A DNA stretch of 64,000 bases from Perilla frutescens (lineage: Eukaryota > Streptophyta > Magnoliopsida > Lamiales > Lamiaceae): the NCBI GenBank assembly GCA_026008535.1, contig BRKX01000009.1:37399001-37463000 (forward strand). The letters are read 5' to 3'. The position numbers and the translations under genes were made by a program. The notes beneath the pieces were generated by a model. It did no database searches. It worked only from the letters and a program-made list of their open reading frames with translations, and was not told the DNA's origin. The first letter of the stretch is position 1; each line of letters opens with the position of its first letter. This document shows, piece after piece, positions 32,559 to 44,287 of this stretch.

Positions 32559-33923
32559 TCAAACTGAGGAGGCATCAACATCATCAGCACTAGTGGCATC
32601 TACATCAACATCAACAGGCTCACCAGCAGCTGGGGTAGCAGAAGCACTCGGCACATCAAGCAGTGAAGCAAGTCCAAGGGCTCTGGCTCGGAGATCAATC
32701 AGCAAAGACTCCAGCTCCTGCTTTCTATTTTTGAAGGTCCGAACGGACTTGCTCAGACACACAACTTCATGCTCCAGGGATTTTATATGCCTGTCAAAGA
32801 AAACAGAGGTGACATGAAAAGAAGCAGTAGATCTGTCTAGGACAGATGATGGCATAGGTCTTGAGCTTTCATCAACATCGCGGGGGAACATCAGGAGCAT
32901 GCTGGGAGGAGAAGAACTTGTGGCTAATTGTCAGAGGCTGCGCAATAGGCGCATATACATCATTTGCAGAGACCACATCATGATGGGCCATAATGATGTT
33001 GAAGATCAGGCCATGATAGCCAATCGGTTGCTGGGCACGAGATCATTCAGCATGAGCAAACACATGCTCAAATATGATCAGACTGAGGTTGATCTCTCGA
33101 TGAGTCCCTACCTTAAAAAGCAGCAATCCCATAGGCTTGCCCACCGTATAATCATGGGTACTGGGCAACCAATTGTGAACTGCAATATTGTGAAGGATCG
33201 AATACTTCATACTTAAATCAGAGGCTAACAAAGAGCGACCAGATGGCCAAACACATCGACTCCCTCCAGTCAACTCAGACACCACCTCATTCATATAAAA
33301 AATTGGTGTAGGCACAATCACATTATCACGACCCAAAAAACCATTTATAACAGTCAGGGAAAAAACAATCTAGTGACCCTGCACAAATACTGAAAATGCA
33401 TGCTCAAATGAAGCATCACGCAGGCGTTTAGACAAGTTTGCATAGAACTCATGTACAACAGCAACAATAAATGGAGGTGCAGAATAAATAGATTTCTCTA
33501 AATGAAGATCATACAATAAAATATCAATACCCGTCCCCTCTACATCAGACTTAACCAAACAACGCTCTAAAACCAACAAGCGACCAACAACCAACTTGTA
33601 TTTCCTTTGATGAAAAGTAGAGATAAACTTACTTGTATCAAAATCTTCAGAATCAGAGTCACATCTGTCCGAGACATCCAAGGGCATACTTACAGGTTCA
33701 TCCTCAGAGAGAGGTGGTGCACTTGCCTTTTTCATCAATGGCCTTCACCGCCCAGAGACCAAACCAAGCCTCTGCTCATAGACACTCCTAGTCACACAAC
33801 GAGTAACAGCAGGGGTTTTTCTCGCATGAGCCTTCTTCTTATCACTCTTCTTTACAGAGGGCTTTTTCACTTTGGGGGCAACAGAGGACTTCCCTTTCAG
33901 ATTGGCCAATACAATGTGGTCAT
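32559..33923 (-). pseudogene. SIRE-type envelope-like gene, C-terminal two thirds
   Basis: Minus-strand frames run downward from the LARD insertion. First a Lys-rich stretch (PKVKKPSVKKSDKKKAHARK) with a stop at about 33750. Then 33370-33738: acidic start, FHQRKYKLVVGRLLVLERCL and VVHEFYANLSKRLRDA. Then 33043-33336: SRCVWPSGRSLLASDLSMKY, ILHNIAVHNWLPSTHDYTVG and MGLLLFKVG, which resemble the putative plant transposon protein (Transposase_32) domain found in such genes. Then 32559-32900: a predicted coiled coil (HIKSLEHEVVCLSKSVRTFKNRKQELE) and an Asp/Val/Ala tail. The gene's function is unknown; an envelope role has been proposed for the family. The N-terminal part is at 43560-43900. Stops make it a pseudogene. 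Confidence 0.75.
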
Positions 33924-34624
33924 TGTTTAGTGTATATTTGTCCTATTTTATCATAGGCATTTTGTATCTTTAGTAGGTGTTTCTCCTTTGTTTTGTGTGA
34001 TTTTTATGTTATTTCCTTCACTTTGCTCTTTTGGTGAGTCGTGTAGATTTGCATAATATCTTGAGAAAATGGAGGATAAATGACTGCAAAATTTGGGGGA
34101 TTCAAGACAATGGCAAAATAGAGAATCGAATAAGGAGCGCATGGCAAGTTGAATCGGGTTAATCGGTCAAGAAACGAGGGAGAACGAGCCAAAACCGTGG
34201 AAGCTGCCGAAGACAGATTTGTTAGGGTGCGCGACCGCGCGACTCCTTCTCGGCCAAGAGACCCTGCGAGCGCGCAGATTCCCGCGGGAGCGCAGCCTCC
34301 ATGCCCCGCGGGCGCGCGGCGTCCTGCCGGCGCGAGAGACACTCTGTTTCGCCCGATGCCCTGTCTTGCACTCGACTCTCACCTTTTCTTCACCATTTTT
34401 CACAAGAAGGCATTTCCTTCAACCTCCATCATTTTGGCATGGTTGGATAGGAGAGTTTTGGCCAATCTAATCTTACAATAGGATCAAAGGGATTTATTTC
34501 CCTAAATCTAGTCTTGGACTTTTGCTCTCCAATCTCCCACCAAATCCCCCCAAATCCCTCTCAATTAATGCACCCATCTCATCACCATTCCTCTCTCCTC
34601 AACCCATGCCTCTCACCATACCCC

Positions 34625-34675
<51 letters not shown>

Positions 34676-35822
34676 TCAACAAATAAAGGGGACTTCTCCC
34701 GATTTCACTTATCACCACACACCCATCTCACTTCATTTTCCTTCTCTCCATCTGCTCCACTTCTTCCATCACTTTTCTTCACCACCACCACCGATCCAAA
34801 GAGGGAGAAAGGAGGAGGAGAATAGGCAATAGGGCTAGAGCTCAAGGAGGAACGCTCGAGAAGAGGAGCCCGACATCAACCCATCCGCGGAAGCTAAGCT
34901 TGGTGGAGGGACTCTGCTTTGATGACGGCCCGAGAAGAGGGATCCGACTTCAAGCCATCCGCGGAAGCTAAGCTTGGACGAGAAGGCTCCGATTTGGTAT
35001 TTCTTTTCCTTTTAGCTTTAGCCCATTTGTGGGGATTTATCCCAAGACTCTCGAGATAACAAACAATATTGTATAAGTTGTATGGATTTTATCTTTTGGT
35101 TGTTGAATAAATAACTTTTATGATGTTTATGTTGTTTTGAGCATGGTGTTGGGCGAATTTCTACATTAGGGGATGGATAATCGATTTGGTTTTGATCTTT
35201 GCTTGTTATTGTTTGTTGTTGTTGTTTGGAATCGTGCTTTTTCATGTTTAGGTACTTGATCAGTACTTGAACATTGCTAGGATTTAGAGGAGTTTTGATT
35301 GTGAATATAAATCCGGAAATTGGTTCCTTCCACGTTAGGTAGATTGGGTTCCTAAGCCTAACATGTTAATCTTGCTTGTATGATATAGCTAAAAGAGGTT
35401 TAACGGATAGACGGTGACAATAATTGAAGTTAAACTAATCGGAAGGGTGTATTGTATTTGTGAGAGTAGCATTATCAACTTGAATAAAGCATAGTGATAA
35501 AACCATTGAGATAATCTACACCCTAATGCTCTTCTCATAATTCTATCCTCTATCTTTGTGTTTGGTGGTGCAATTAGTTAATTTTACTTGTTTTAATTAG
35601 GTCAATTAGTATAACTTTCCTTCCTCTTGTTTAGAATGTTTAGGATGTATTTCATTTTATTATGTTTGACAACAATTATAACATAGAAAGATAATCGCTC
35701 ACATGAAGCATTCCTCGAGAGACACAATCCGAGTTAGCTCACCGCCCTACAATTGACCCCGTCCTATTACGGGAGTCCGGATCAAAGTAGTCTCGCATGT
35801 GTAGTCAAATTCAGACACAACA
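33924..35822 (+). repeat. LARD 5' LTR (1899 bp)
   Basis: Begins TGTTTAGTGTATATTTG and ends CAGACACAACA. It includes a GC-rich segment (34225-34340), a long CT microsatellite (34627-34672) and no gene. The matching LTR starts at 37827. Confidence 0.88.
34627..34672. repeat. CT microsatellite (about 23 units)
   Basis: Uninterrupted CT run in the LARD LTR. Shorter versions occur at the same place in every LTR copy of the array (near 38530, 39885-39927, 41268 and 42625), so its length varies between units. Confidence 0.95.
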
Positions 35823-35842
35823 ATTTTGGCGTCGTTGCCAGG
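35823..35842 (+). other. LARD primer-binding site
   Basis: Right after the LTR end the strand reads TTTTGGCGTCGTTGCCAGG, like the TGGCGCCGTTGCCGGGGA site of Athila/Tat-type gypsy elements, which points to the autonomous group that mobilised it. Confidence 0.7.
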
Positions 35843-37810
35843 GAAAGCTTTAGGTGAATTATCTTTTTATGTTATAATTGTTTTTGTGTTTGTTTTTGTA
35901 TTTGTGCTTTTGTGTTTGTCTTCGTATTTTTGTGTTTTTGTGTTTGTTTAGTGCTTGTGTTTTTGTGTTGTTTTGTTATTTGTGTTTTTGTGTGTGTTGT
36001 GTTGTCTTGTTTTTGTTTTGTTCTTTGTGTTTATTTTCTTTTGTTTTTCTTTAAGCCTTAAATTCTTCTTCTCTAGTTGCGTGTGATCCTTTTTCTTGTT
36101 TAAGCCTGTGTATGCAAGGTAAAAGATGTCTAAACAGGAAGCTAGCCCTGTGTTCAAAAGCATTCACAGACCAAGGAGGAGAGGAGTGCCCAACTAGGAA
36201 GAGAAAAGTTCAAGTGAAGTTTACTTCTAGAGTAACGAAGCTTGAAATGAAGGCCAACTATGGGAGCACGGCTTCGAGCCGATCGTGCTCAATAATCCTC
36301 CATGATAATTTATTGAGGCTCTGTCCAGCTCGGGACATTAAAATGAGCGCTGCATGGGAGGCAACCCATGATTTTATTGCTTTCTTGCTTTGTTTTAATT
36401 TTTATCGTTTTAGTATGTTTAAGTTTTTATTTTTGTTGTTGTCTCGTAGGATTAAGGAGTTGAGAGTGCCTCACTGGATTGCACTGATCGAAAAATGGCT
36501 AAGCTTAGGCTTGCGGCGCGGCACCTCATCTCCTACAAATAAAAGGTCCAATTCAACCCTACTCCTCACAAGTTCCACAACCACATCCACCACATTCTCA
36601 GCCACCAAGAGCAGTGAAGTTGTTTTATTTATTATTTTCTGATTTTCATATTATTTTCCTTGTCTTCGTTTGTTCTTCGTGTTGTTTTGTAGGAACCTGC
36701 GCTTGTTGTCGGTCTTCTACATTCTGTAATGTTTTCTCTTCCCTTTATTTCTTGCATTGAGGACAATGCATGATTTAAGTGTGGGGGGGTGAAATTGTGT
36801 TTTTATGTCTTTATGATTATATTTTTTATTTTATGTTGAATTTTAAAATTTTATTTCAAAATTGTTATGTGTCGTTTTTGTTTTGCTTTGATTATGTTTT
36901 ATTGTTGGAACCCGCACTCAGTATGATTTGTCTTGTCTAATTGTCAAACTTGATTATTTGGAATATGAATCTTCAAGGGATTATTGCTAAGATGTTCGTG
37001 TTGCATGAAATCATTCCCATTATTTCATTTTAGAACGTGAGTTGTTTTGAGAATGAGTATATTTACATGAGTTGTGTTGTAGGGTCTCGTCCTCTAAGAA
37101 TTTGAAGGCTCGATTCATTCTCTTGTCAAATGTGTCAATTATGCTTGAAAAAAAAATCATTCTCTCGTCTAACTTCCGATCATGTATTTTATATATAAAA
37201 AAAGAAGAAATGAATGAAAAAAAAATGAATAAAATGTTATGTATGTTTTAATAAAGTGAGGATAATAAGGATTTCTGCTCCTCTAGTCGTCTAATTGACC
37301 ATGAGCATGCAAAACCACACAAGGACACTAGGGATTTTATCCTTAAGGACTAAACCTTGTTAATTTTGATTCATATCCTCTTGTTTAATTGTTGTATTAA
37401 ACGGGATTGCACTTTGGATTCTACTCCTATCATGTGTGTCATTCCTTTGAATCTATCCATGATGAGTATGGGAAACCACATTAGGAAGCTTGGTTTATCC
37501 CGATGATTTCAGCTAACGAATTATATCCTTTGGGTGCATTCCTGTATTATTTTTGAATAAAGTGTGGGGGAGTTAGTGAGAAGAATGTTCTATAGGAAAA
37601 TTGTTGCATTTTGCCTTGAGAACAACTTGCCTACTTATTCTCATTGGACGAGCCACATGCCTTCTTTAATAAATATGTCATTCTCTTCGATGATAAGCTT
37701 TCTAGTTTGAAATAATGTGGAATGCTCCTAGTGTGTATGATCTTCTTGGGGACAATTCCTTTGTGCTTCATATCTTGAATGATTTTGTTTGCTTGAGGAC
37801 AAGCAAAGAG
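35843..37810. other. LARD internal region, no protein-coding domain
   Basis: T-rich DNA. A 176-residue frame at 36112-36642 has no recognisable motif and changes composition along its length. A GGGAGGCAACCCA phrase, frequent in Athila-related leader DNA, lies at about 36356. Three purine runs of the type AAGTGTGGGGG lie near 36778, 37560 and 37813. Confidence 0.6.
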
Positions 37811-37826
37811 TTAAGTGTGGGCGAGT
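37811..37826 (+). other. LARD polypurine tract (eroded)
   Basis: TTAAGTGTGGGCGAGT directly precedes the second LTR start TGTTTAGTG, preceded by GAGGACAAGCAAAGAG, the usual context of this family's plus-strand primer. Confidence 0.7.
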
Positions 37827-39451
37827 TGTTTAGTGCATATTTAACCTATTTTATCATAGACATTTTGTATCTTTAGTAGGTGTTTCTCCTTTGTTTTTGT
37901 GTGATTTTTATGTTATTTCCTTCACTTTTGCTCTTTTGGTAAGTCGTGTAGATTTGCATAATATCTTGAGAAAATGGAGGATAAATGACTGAAAAATTTG
38001 AGGGTTTTAAGATAATGGGAAGATAGAGAATCGAATAAGGAGCGTGTGGCAAGTTGAATCGGGTCAATCGGCCAAGAAACAAGGGAGAACGAGCCAAAAA
38101 CGTGGAAGCTGCCGAAGACAGATTTGTCAGGGTGCGCGACCGCGCGACTCCCCTCTCGGCCAAGAGACCCCGTGAGCACGTAGACTCCCGCGGGCGTGTG
38201 GCCTCCAAGCCCCATGGGCGTGCGGCGTCCCGCCGGCACGCGAGACGCTCTGTTTCGCCCGATTTACCCTGTCTTGCACTCGACTCTCGCCTTTTCTTCA
38301 CCATTTTGCACAAGGAGGCATTTCCTTCAACCTCCATCATTTTGGCATGGTTGGATAGGAGACTTTTGGCCAATCTAATCTTACAATAGGATCATAGGGA
38401 TTTATTTCCCTAAATCTAGTCTTGGACTTTTGCTCTCCAATCTCCCACCAAATCCCCCCAAATCCCTCTCAATTAATGCACCCATCTCATCACCTTTCCT
38501 CTCTCCTCAACCCATGCCTCTCACCATACCTCTCTCTCTCTCTCTCTCTCTTCAACAAATAAAGGGGAGTTCTCCCCATTTCGCTTATCACCACACACCC
38601 ATCACACTTCATTTTCCTTCTCTCCATCTTCTCCACTTCTTCCATCACTTTTCTTCACCACTACCACCGATCTAAAGAGGGAGAAAGGAGGAGGATAAGA
38701 GGCAAGAGGGCTAGAGCTCAAGGAGGAAGGCCCGAGAAGAGGAGCCCGACATCAAGCCATCCGCGGAAACTAAGCTTGGTGGAGGGACTCCGCTTTGATG
38801 ACGGCCTGAGAAGAGGGATCCGACTTCAAGCGATCCGCGGAAGCTAAGCTTGGACGAGGAGGCTCCGATTTGGTATTTCTTTTCCTTTTAGCTTTAGCCC
38901 ATTTGTGGGGATTTGTCCCAAGACTCTCGAGACAAAAAATAATATTGTCTAAGTTGTATGGATTTTATCTTTTGGTCGTTGAATAAATAACTTTTATGAT
39001 GTTTATCTTGTTTTGAGCATGGTGTTGGTCGAATTTCTACATTAGGGGATGGATAATCGATTTGGTTTTGATCTTTACTTGTTATTGTTGGTTGTTGTTG
39101 TTTGGAATCGTGCTTTTTCATGTTTAGGTACTTGATCACTACTTGAACATTGATAGGATTTAGAGGAGTCTTGATTGTGAATCTAAATCCGGAAATTGGT
39201 TCCTTCGAAGTTAGGTGAATTGGGTTCCTAAGCCTAACATGTTAATCTTGCTTGTATGATATAGCTAATAGAGGTTTAACGGATAGACGGTGACAGTAAT
39301 TGAAGTTAAACTAATCGGAAGGGTCTACTGTATTTGTGAGAGTACCATTATCAACTTGAATAAAGCATAGTGATAAAACCATTGAGAGAATCTACACCCT
39401 AATGCTCTTCTCATAATTCTATCATCTATCTTTGTGTTTGGTGGTGCAATT
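37827..39451 (+). repeat. LARD 3' LTR, right end lost
   Basis: Aligns with 33924-35575 to GGTGGTGCAATTA and then switches abruptly into envelope-like sequence (ATTGCGGCTGC). The last 247 bp of the LTR are missing. Confidence 0.85.
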
Positions 39452-39783
39452 ATTGCGGCTGCAATCGAAGTATCCAAGGATTCTGCATTCACCATAGGCG
39501 GAGAGGATGGTTCTTCAAAAACCCTAGGAGAGGGTTGAGCAGTGAGATCTGTCTCGGACACAGATCTAGGCGGCGAAGCAGTAGAAAGTTCCACAGATAC
39601 AAGCATAGAAGCAGGGGCTTCGGAGGTAGAGACAGATGGCTCCACAGAAGCAGGGACGGAGGAGCCCAAAGAGGTAAACACAATCGGTTGAGATAACTCA
39701 GCCAGTTGGTGCCGCAAATCCTCAGTGGAGATTCTGGGTTTCTTAGCCTGAGAAGGTTTAGAGGAACCTGATTTGTCCGCCAT
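39325..39783 (-). pseudogene. Chimeric ORF, array unit 1 (envelope-like N-terminus plus antisense LTR)
   Basis: From MADKSGSSKPSQAKKPRIS the minus-strand frame gives about 110 residues of Ser/Pro/Ala/Val-rich envelope-like sequence (VFTSLGSSVPASVEPS, AQPSPRVFEEPSSPP). It then crosses the junction at 39452 into antisense LTR sequence (IAPPNTKIDDRIMRRALGC) and stops 40-odd residues later. Upstream the frame stays open through the CT repeat (an Arg-Glu run), so the true start is taken at MADK by comparison with the other units. Confidence 0.7.
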
Positions 39784-39882
39784 TAAATTCAAACAGCAAA
39801 AAACAAGTGAGCACCAGAGAGAGCAATAGAATGACTTGGGATGCAAAGAATTTTTCAACCCATGCCTCTCACCATACCCCTC

Positions 39883-39929
<47 letters not shown>

Positions 39930-40706
39930 TCAACAAATAAAGGAGACTTCTCCCCATTTCACTTATCACCACACACCCATATCACTTCATTTTCCTTCTC
40001 TTCATCTTCTCCACTTCTTCCATCACTTTTCTTCACCACCACCACCGATCCAAAGAGGGAGAAAGGAGGAGGAGAAGAGGCAAGAGGGCTAGAGCTCAAG
40101 GAAAAAGGCCCGAGAAGAGGAGCCCAACATCAAGCCATCTGCGGAAGGTAAGCTTGGTGGAGGGACTCCGCTTTGATGATGGCCTGAGAAGAGGGATCCG
40201 ACTTCAAGCGATCCGCGGAAGCTAAGCTTGGATGAGGAGGCTCCGATTTGGTATTTCTTTTTCCTTTTAGCTTTAGCCCATTTGTGGGGATTTGTCCCAA
40301 GACTCTCGAGACAACAAACAATATTGTATAAGTTGTATGGATTTTATCTTTTGGTTGTTGAATAAATAACTTTTATGATGTTTATCTTGTTTTGAGCATG
40401 GTGTTGGTCGAATTTCTACATTAGGGGATGGATAATCGATTTGGTTTTGATCTTTACTTGTTATTGTTGGTTGTTGTTGTTGTTTGGAATCGTGCTTTTT
40501 CATGTTTAGGTACTTGATCACTACTGGAACATTGATAGGATTTAGAGGAGTCTTGATTGTGAATCTAAATCCGGAAATTGGTTTCTTCGACGTTAGGTGG
40601 ATTGGGTTCTTAAGCCTAACATGTTAATCTTGTTTGTATGATATAGCTAAGAGAGGTTTAACGGATAGACGGTGACAGTAATTGAAGTTAAACTAATCGG
40701 AAGGGT

Positions 40707-41164
40707 CTACTGTATTTGTGAGAGTACCATTATCAACTTGAATAAAGCATAGTGATAAAACCATTGAGAGAATCTACACCCTAATGCTCTTCTCATAATT
40801 CTATCATCTATCTTTGTGTTTGGTGGTGCAATTATTGCGGCTGCAATCGAAGTATCCAAGGATTCCGCATTCACCATAGGCGGAGAGGATGGTTCTTCAA
40901 AAACCTTAGGAGAGGGTTGAGCAGTGAGATCTGTCTCGGACACAGATCTAGGCGGCGAAGCAGCAGAGAGTGCCATAGATACAAGCATAGAAGCAGGAGC
41001 TTCAGAGGTAGAGACAGATCGCTCCACAGAAGCAGAGACGGAGGAGCCCAAAGAGGTAAACACAATCGGTTGAGATAACTCAGCCAGTTGGTGCCGCAAA
41101 TCCTCAGTGGAGATTCTGGGTTTGTTAGCCTGAGAAGGTTTAGAGGAACCTCATTTGTCCGCCA
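40707..41164 (-). pseudogene. Chimeric ORF, array unit 2 (early stop)
   Basis: Same structure as the other units, but the codon after MADK is a stop (TGA), so the readable frame begins at MRHQLAELSQPIVF. It keeps the same fusion to antisense LTR at 40834. Confidence 0.7.
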
Positions 41165-42064
41165 TTGAATTCAAACAACAAAAAACAAGTGAGCACCAGA
41201 GGGAGCAAGACAATGACTTGGGATGCAAAGAATTTTTCAACCCATGCCTCTCACCATACCTCTCACTCTCTCTCTCTCTCTCTCTCTCGCTTCAACAAAT
41301 AAATGGGACTTCTTCCCATTTCACTTATCACCACACACCCATCTCACTTCATTTTCCTTCTATCCATCTTCTCCACTTCTTCCATCACTTTTCTTCACCA
41401 CCACCACCGATCCAAAGAGGGAGAAAGGAGGAGGAGAAGAGGCAAGAGGGCTAGAGCTCAAGGAGGAAGGCCCGAGAAGAGGAGCCCGACATCAAGCCAT
41501 CCGCGGAAACTAAGCTTGGTGGAGGGACTCCGGTTTGATGACGTCCTGAGAAGAGGGATCCGACTTCAAGCCATCCGCGGAAGCTAAGCTTGGACGAGGA
41601 GGCTCCGATTTGGTATTTCTTTTCCTTTTAGCTTTATCCCATTTGTGGTGAATTGTCTCAAGACTCTCGAGACAACAAACAATATTGTATAAGTTGTATG
41701 GATTTTATCTTTTGGTTGTTAAATAAATAACTTTTATGATGTTTATCTTGTTTTGAGCATGGTGTTGGTCGAATTTCTACATTAGGGGATGGATTATCGA
41801 TTTGGTTTTGATCTTTACTTGTTATTGTTGCTTGTTGTTGTTTGGAATCGTGTTTTTTCATGTTTAGGTACTTGATCAGTACTTGAACATTGATAGGATT
41901 TAGAGGAGTCTTGATTGTGAATCTAAATCCGGAAATTGGTTCCTTCGACGTTAGGTGGATTGGGTTCCTAAGCCTAACATGTTAATCTTGCTTGTATGAT
42001 ATAGCTAAGAGAGGTTTAACAGATAGACGGTGACAGTAATTGAAGTTAAACTAATCGGAAGGGT

Positions 42065-42598
42065 CTATTGTATTTGTGAGAGTACCATTATCAACTTGAA
42101 TAAAGCATAGTGATAAAACCATTGAGAGAATCTACACCCTAATGTTCTTCTCATAATTCTATCCTCTATCTTTGTGTTTGGTGGTGCAATTATTGCGGCC
42201 GCAATCGAAGTATCCAAGGATTCCGCATTCACCATAGGCGGAGAGGATGGTTCTTCAAAAACCCTAGAAGAGGGTTGAGCAGTGAGATATGTCTCGGACA
42301 CATATCTATGCGGCGAAGCAGCAGAAAGTGCCACAGATACAAGCATAGAAGCAGGGGCTTCGGAGGTAGAGACAGATGGCTCCACAGAAGCAGGGACGGA
42401 GGAGCCCAAAGAGGTAATCACAATCGGTTGAGATAACTCAGCCAGTTGGTGCCGCAAATCCTCAGTGGAGATTCTGGGTTTCTTAGCCTGAGAAGGTTTA
42501 GAGGAACCTGATTTGTCCGCCATTGAATTCAAATAGCAAAAAAAAAGTGAGCACCAGAGAGAGCAAGAGAATGACTTGGGATGCAAAGAATTTTTCAA
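42065..42598 (-). pseudogene. Chimeric ORF, array unit 3 (longest upstream extension)
   Basis: The frame opens upstream of MADKSG at MKNSLHPKSFSCSLWCSLFF, a short hydrophobic Cys/Leu/Phe segment that in units 1 and 4 is out of frame, interrupted or read differently. It continues through the envelope-like N-terminus and over the junction at 42192 into antisense LTR, 177 residues in total. Confidence 0.7.
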
Positions 42599-42623
42599 CC
42601 CATGCCTCTCACCATACCCCTCA

Positions 42624-42659
<36 letters not shown>

Positions 42660-43432
42660 TCAACAAATAAAGGGGACTTCTCCCCATTTCACTTATCAAC
42701 ACACACCCATCTCACTTCATTTTCCTTCTCTCCATCTTCTCCACTTCTTCCATCACTTTTCTTCACCACCACCACCGATCCAAAGAGGGAGAAAGGAGGA
42801 GGAGAAGAGGCAACAGGGCTAGAGCTCAAGGAGGAACGCTCGAGAAGAGGAGCCCGACATCAAGCCATCCGCGGAAGCTAAGCTTGGTGGAGGGACTCCG
42901 GTTTGATGACGGCCTGAGAAGAGGGATCCGACTTCAAGCCATCCGCGGAAGCTAAGCTTGGACGAGGAGGCTCCGATTTGGTATTTCTTTTCCTTTTAGC
43001 TTTAGCCCATTTGTGGGGATTTGTCCCAAGACTCTCGAGACAACAAACAATATTGTATAAGTTGTATGGATTTTATCTTTTGGTTGTTGAATAAATAACT
43101 TTTATGATGATTATGTTGTTTTGAGCATGGTGTTGGTCGAATTTCTACATTAGGGGATGGATAATCGATTTGGTTTTGATCTTTGCTTGTTATTGTTGGT
43201 TGTTGTTGTTTGGAATCGTGCTTTTTCATGTTTAGGTACTTGATCACTACTTGAACATTGATAGGATTTAGAAGAGTCTTGATTGTGAATCTAAATCCGG
43301 AAATTGGTTCCTTCGACGTTAGGTGGATTGGGTTCCTAAGCGTAACATGTTAATCTTGCCTGTATGATATAGCTAAGAGAGGTTTAATGGATAGACAGTG
43401 ACAGTAATTGAAGTTAAACTAATCGGAAAGGT

Positions 43433-43900
43433 CTATTGTATTTGTGAGAGTACCATTATCAACTTGAATAAAGCATAGTGATAAAACCATTGAGAGAATC
43501 TACACCCTAATGCTCTTCTCATAATTCTATCCTCTATCTTTGTGTTTGGTGGTGCAATTATTGCGGCCGCAATCGAAGCATCTAAGGATTCTGCATTCAC
43601 CATAGGCGGAGAGGATGGTTCTTCAAAAACCCTAGGAGACGGTTGAGCAGTGAGATCTGTCTCGGACACAGATCTAGGCGGCGAAGCAGCAGAGAGTGCC
43701 ACAGATACAAGCATAGAAGCAGGGGCGTCGGAGGTAGAGACAGATGGCTCCACAGAAGCAGGGACGGAGGAGCCCAAAGAGGTAAACACAATCGGTTGAG
43801 ATAACTCAGCCAGTTGGTGCCGCAAATCCTCAGTGGAGATTCTGGGTTTCTTAGCCTGAGAAGGTTTAGAGGAACCTGATTTGTCCGCCATTGAATTCAA
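43433..43900 (-). pseudogene. Envelope-like gene N-terminus (array unit 4, native position)
   Basis: MNSMADKSGSSKPSQAKKPR opens the native copy, next to the spacer that follows pol. About 110 residues of low-complexity Ser/Pro/Ala sequence follow, with no domain recognised. The junction at 43560 (after DASIAAAI) switches it to antisense LTR. The rest of the gene is 9.6 kb away at 32559-33923. The start lies about 385 bp after the RNase H stop, on the same strand. Confidence 0.75.
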
Positions 43901-43965
43901 TTAGCAAAAAACAAGCGAGCACCAGAGAGAGCAAGAGAATGACTTGGGATGCAAAGAATTTTTCA

Positions 43966-44287
43966 GAGATTCTAGATGGAAATTTCCTTTGAAAATCATA
44001 AAATAAGGTGTAGACCTTAATTAGGAAATTCTAGATGGAAATTTCCTTAACTCACCCATCCCATAAACACCACTCCACTGCTCGATATGGGGAAATGGAA
44101 TCGATCGAGGCGCGAAAAACAAGGGACTACTAGCCGTTAAAAAGAAAATGTTCCTTCTTAGCAAAAACTGTCAGAGACAAATATTGGAACAAAACATGTA
44201 GACCACATTGACCATGGTCATTTTATACTCTCTATACATACATCACTGCTAAAGACTGTACAGAGAGTCTTCTCACAGCGGAGAAGT
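43966..44287. other. Spacer between pol and envelope-like gene
   Basis: No frame. A phrase ATTCTAGATGGAAATTTCCT occurs twice (near 43970 and 44027). In this lineage the spacer may hold the signals that express the downstream gene; none is identifiable here. Confidence 0.45.

Larger units (their letters stand above)
33924..39452 (+). mobile_element. Non-autonomous gypsy LARD inside the envelope-like gene
   Basis: A full LTR (33924-35822), a 2.0-kb internal region without coding (35823-37826) and a second, right-truncated LTR (37827-39451) form a large retrotransposon derivative. PBS-like and polypurine-like motifs sit at the proper borders and give plus orientation. Its right end, including the last 247 bp of LTR and the right target-site copy, is missing because the LTR is fused to envelope-like DNA. 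The five bases on the left are GTCAT but no partner can be seen. Confidence 0.82.
38508..43965. repeat. Tandem array of four LTR/envelope-like chimeric units
   Basis: Each unit is about 950-980 bp of LARD LTR (from CAACCCATGCCTCTCACC to GGTGGTGCAATT) joined to about 405 bp of the envelope-like gene start and its leader (ATTGCGGC to GCAAAGAATTTTTC). The LTR/env junction recurs at 39452, 40834, 42192 and 43560, giving periods of 1382, 1358 and 1368 bp. Both junction types are identical in every unit and show 3-5 bp of shared sequence. The last unit runs on into the native upstream region of the envelope-like gene. Units differ by a few percent. Confidence 0.93.

Noticed and set aside
34149..34825. 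Frames rich in Ser-Leu or Arg-Glu repeats in the LARD LTR and array
   Set aside because: They are translations of the CT microsatellite and flanking LTR; the matching frames recur in each LTR copy with different lengths.
36112..36642. 176-residue frame in the LARD internal region
   Set aside because: No motif, uneven composition and position in a coding-free LARD; the GGGAGGCAACCCA phrase inside it is a known non-coding leader element.
38508..43965. Possible CRISPR array or satellite DNA
   Set aside because: Repeat units are over 1.3 kb and are built from a LARD LTR and an envelope-like gene; no short repeat-spacer pattern and the host is a plant.
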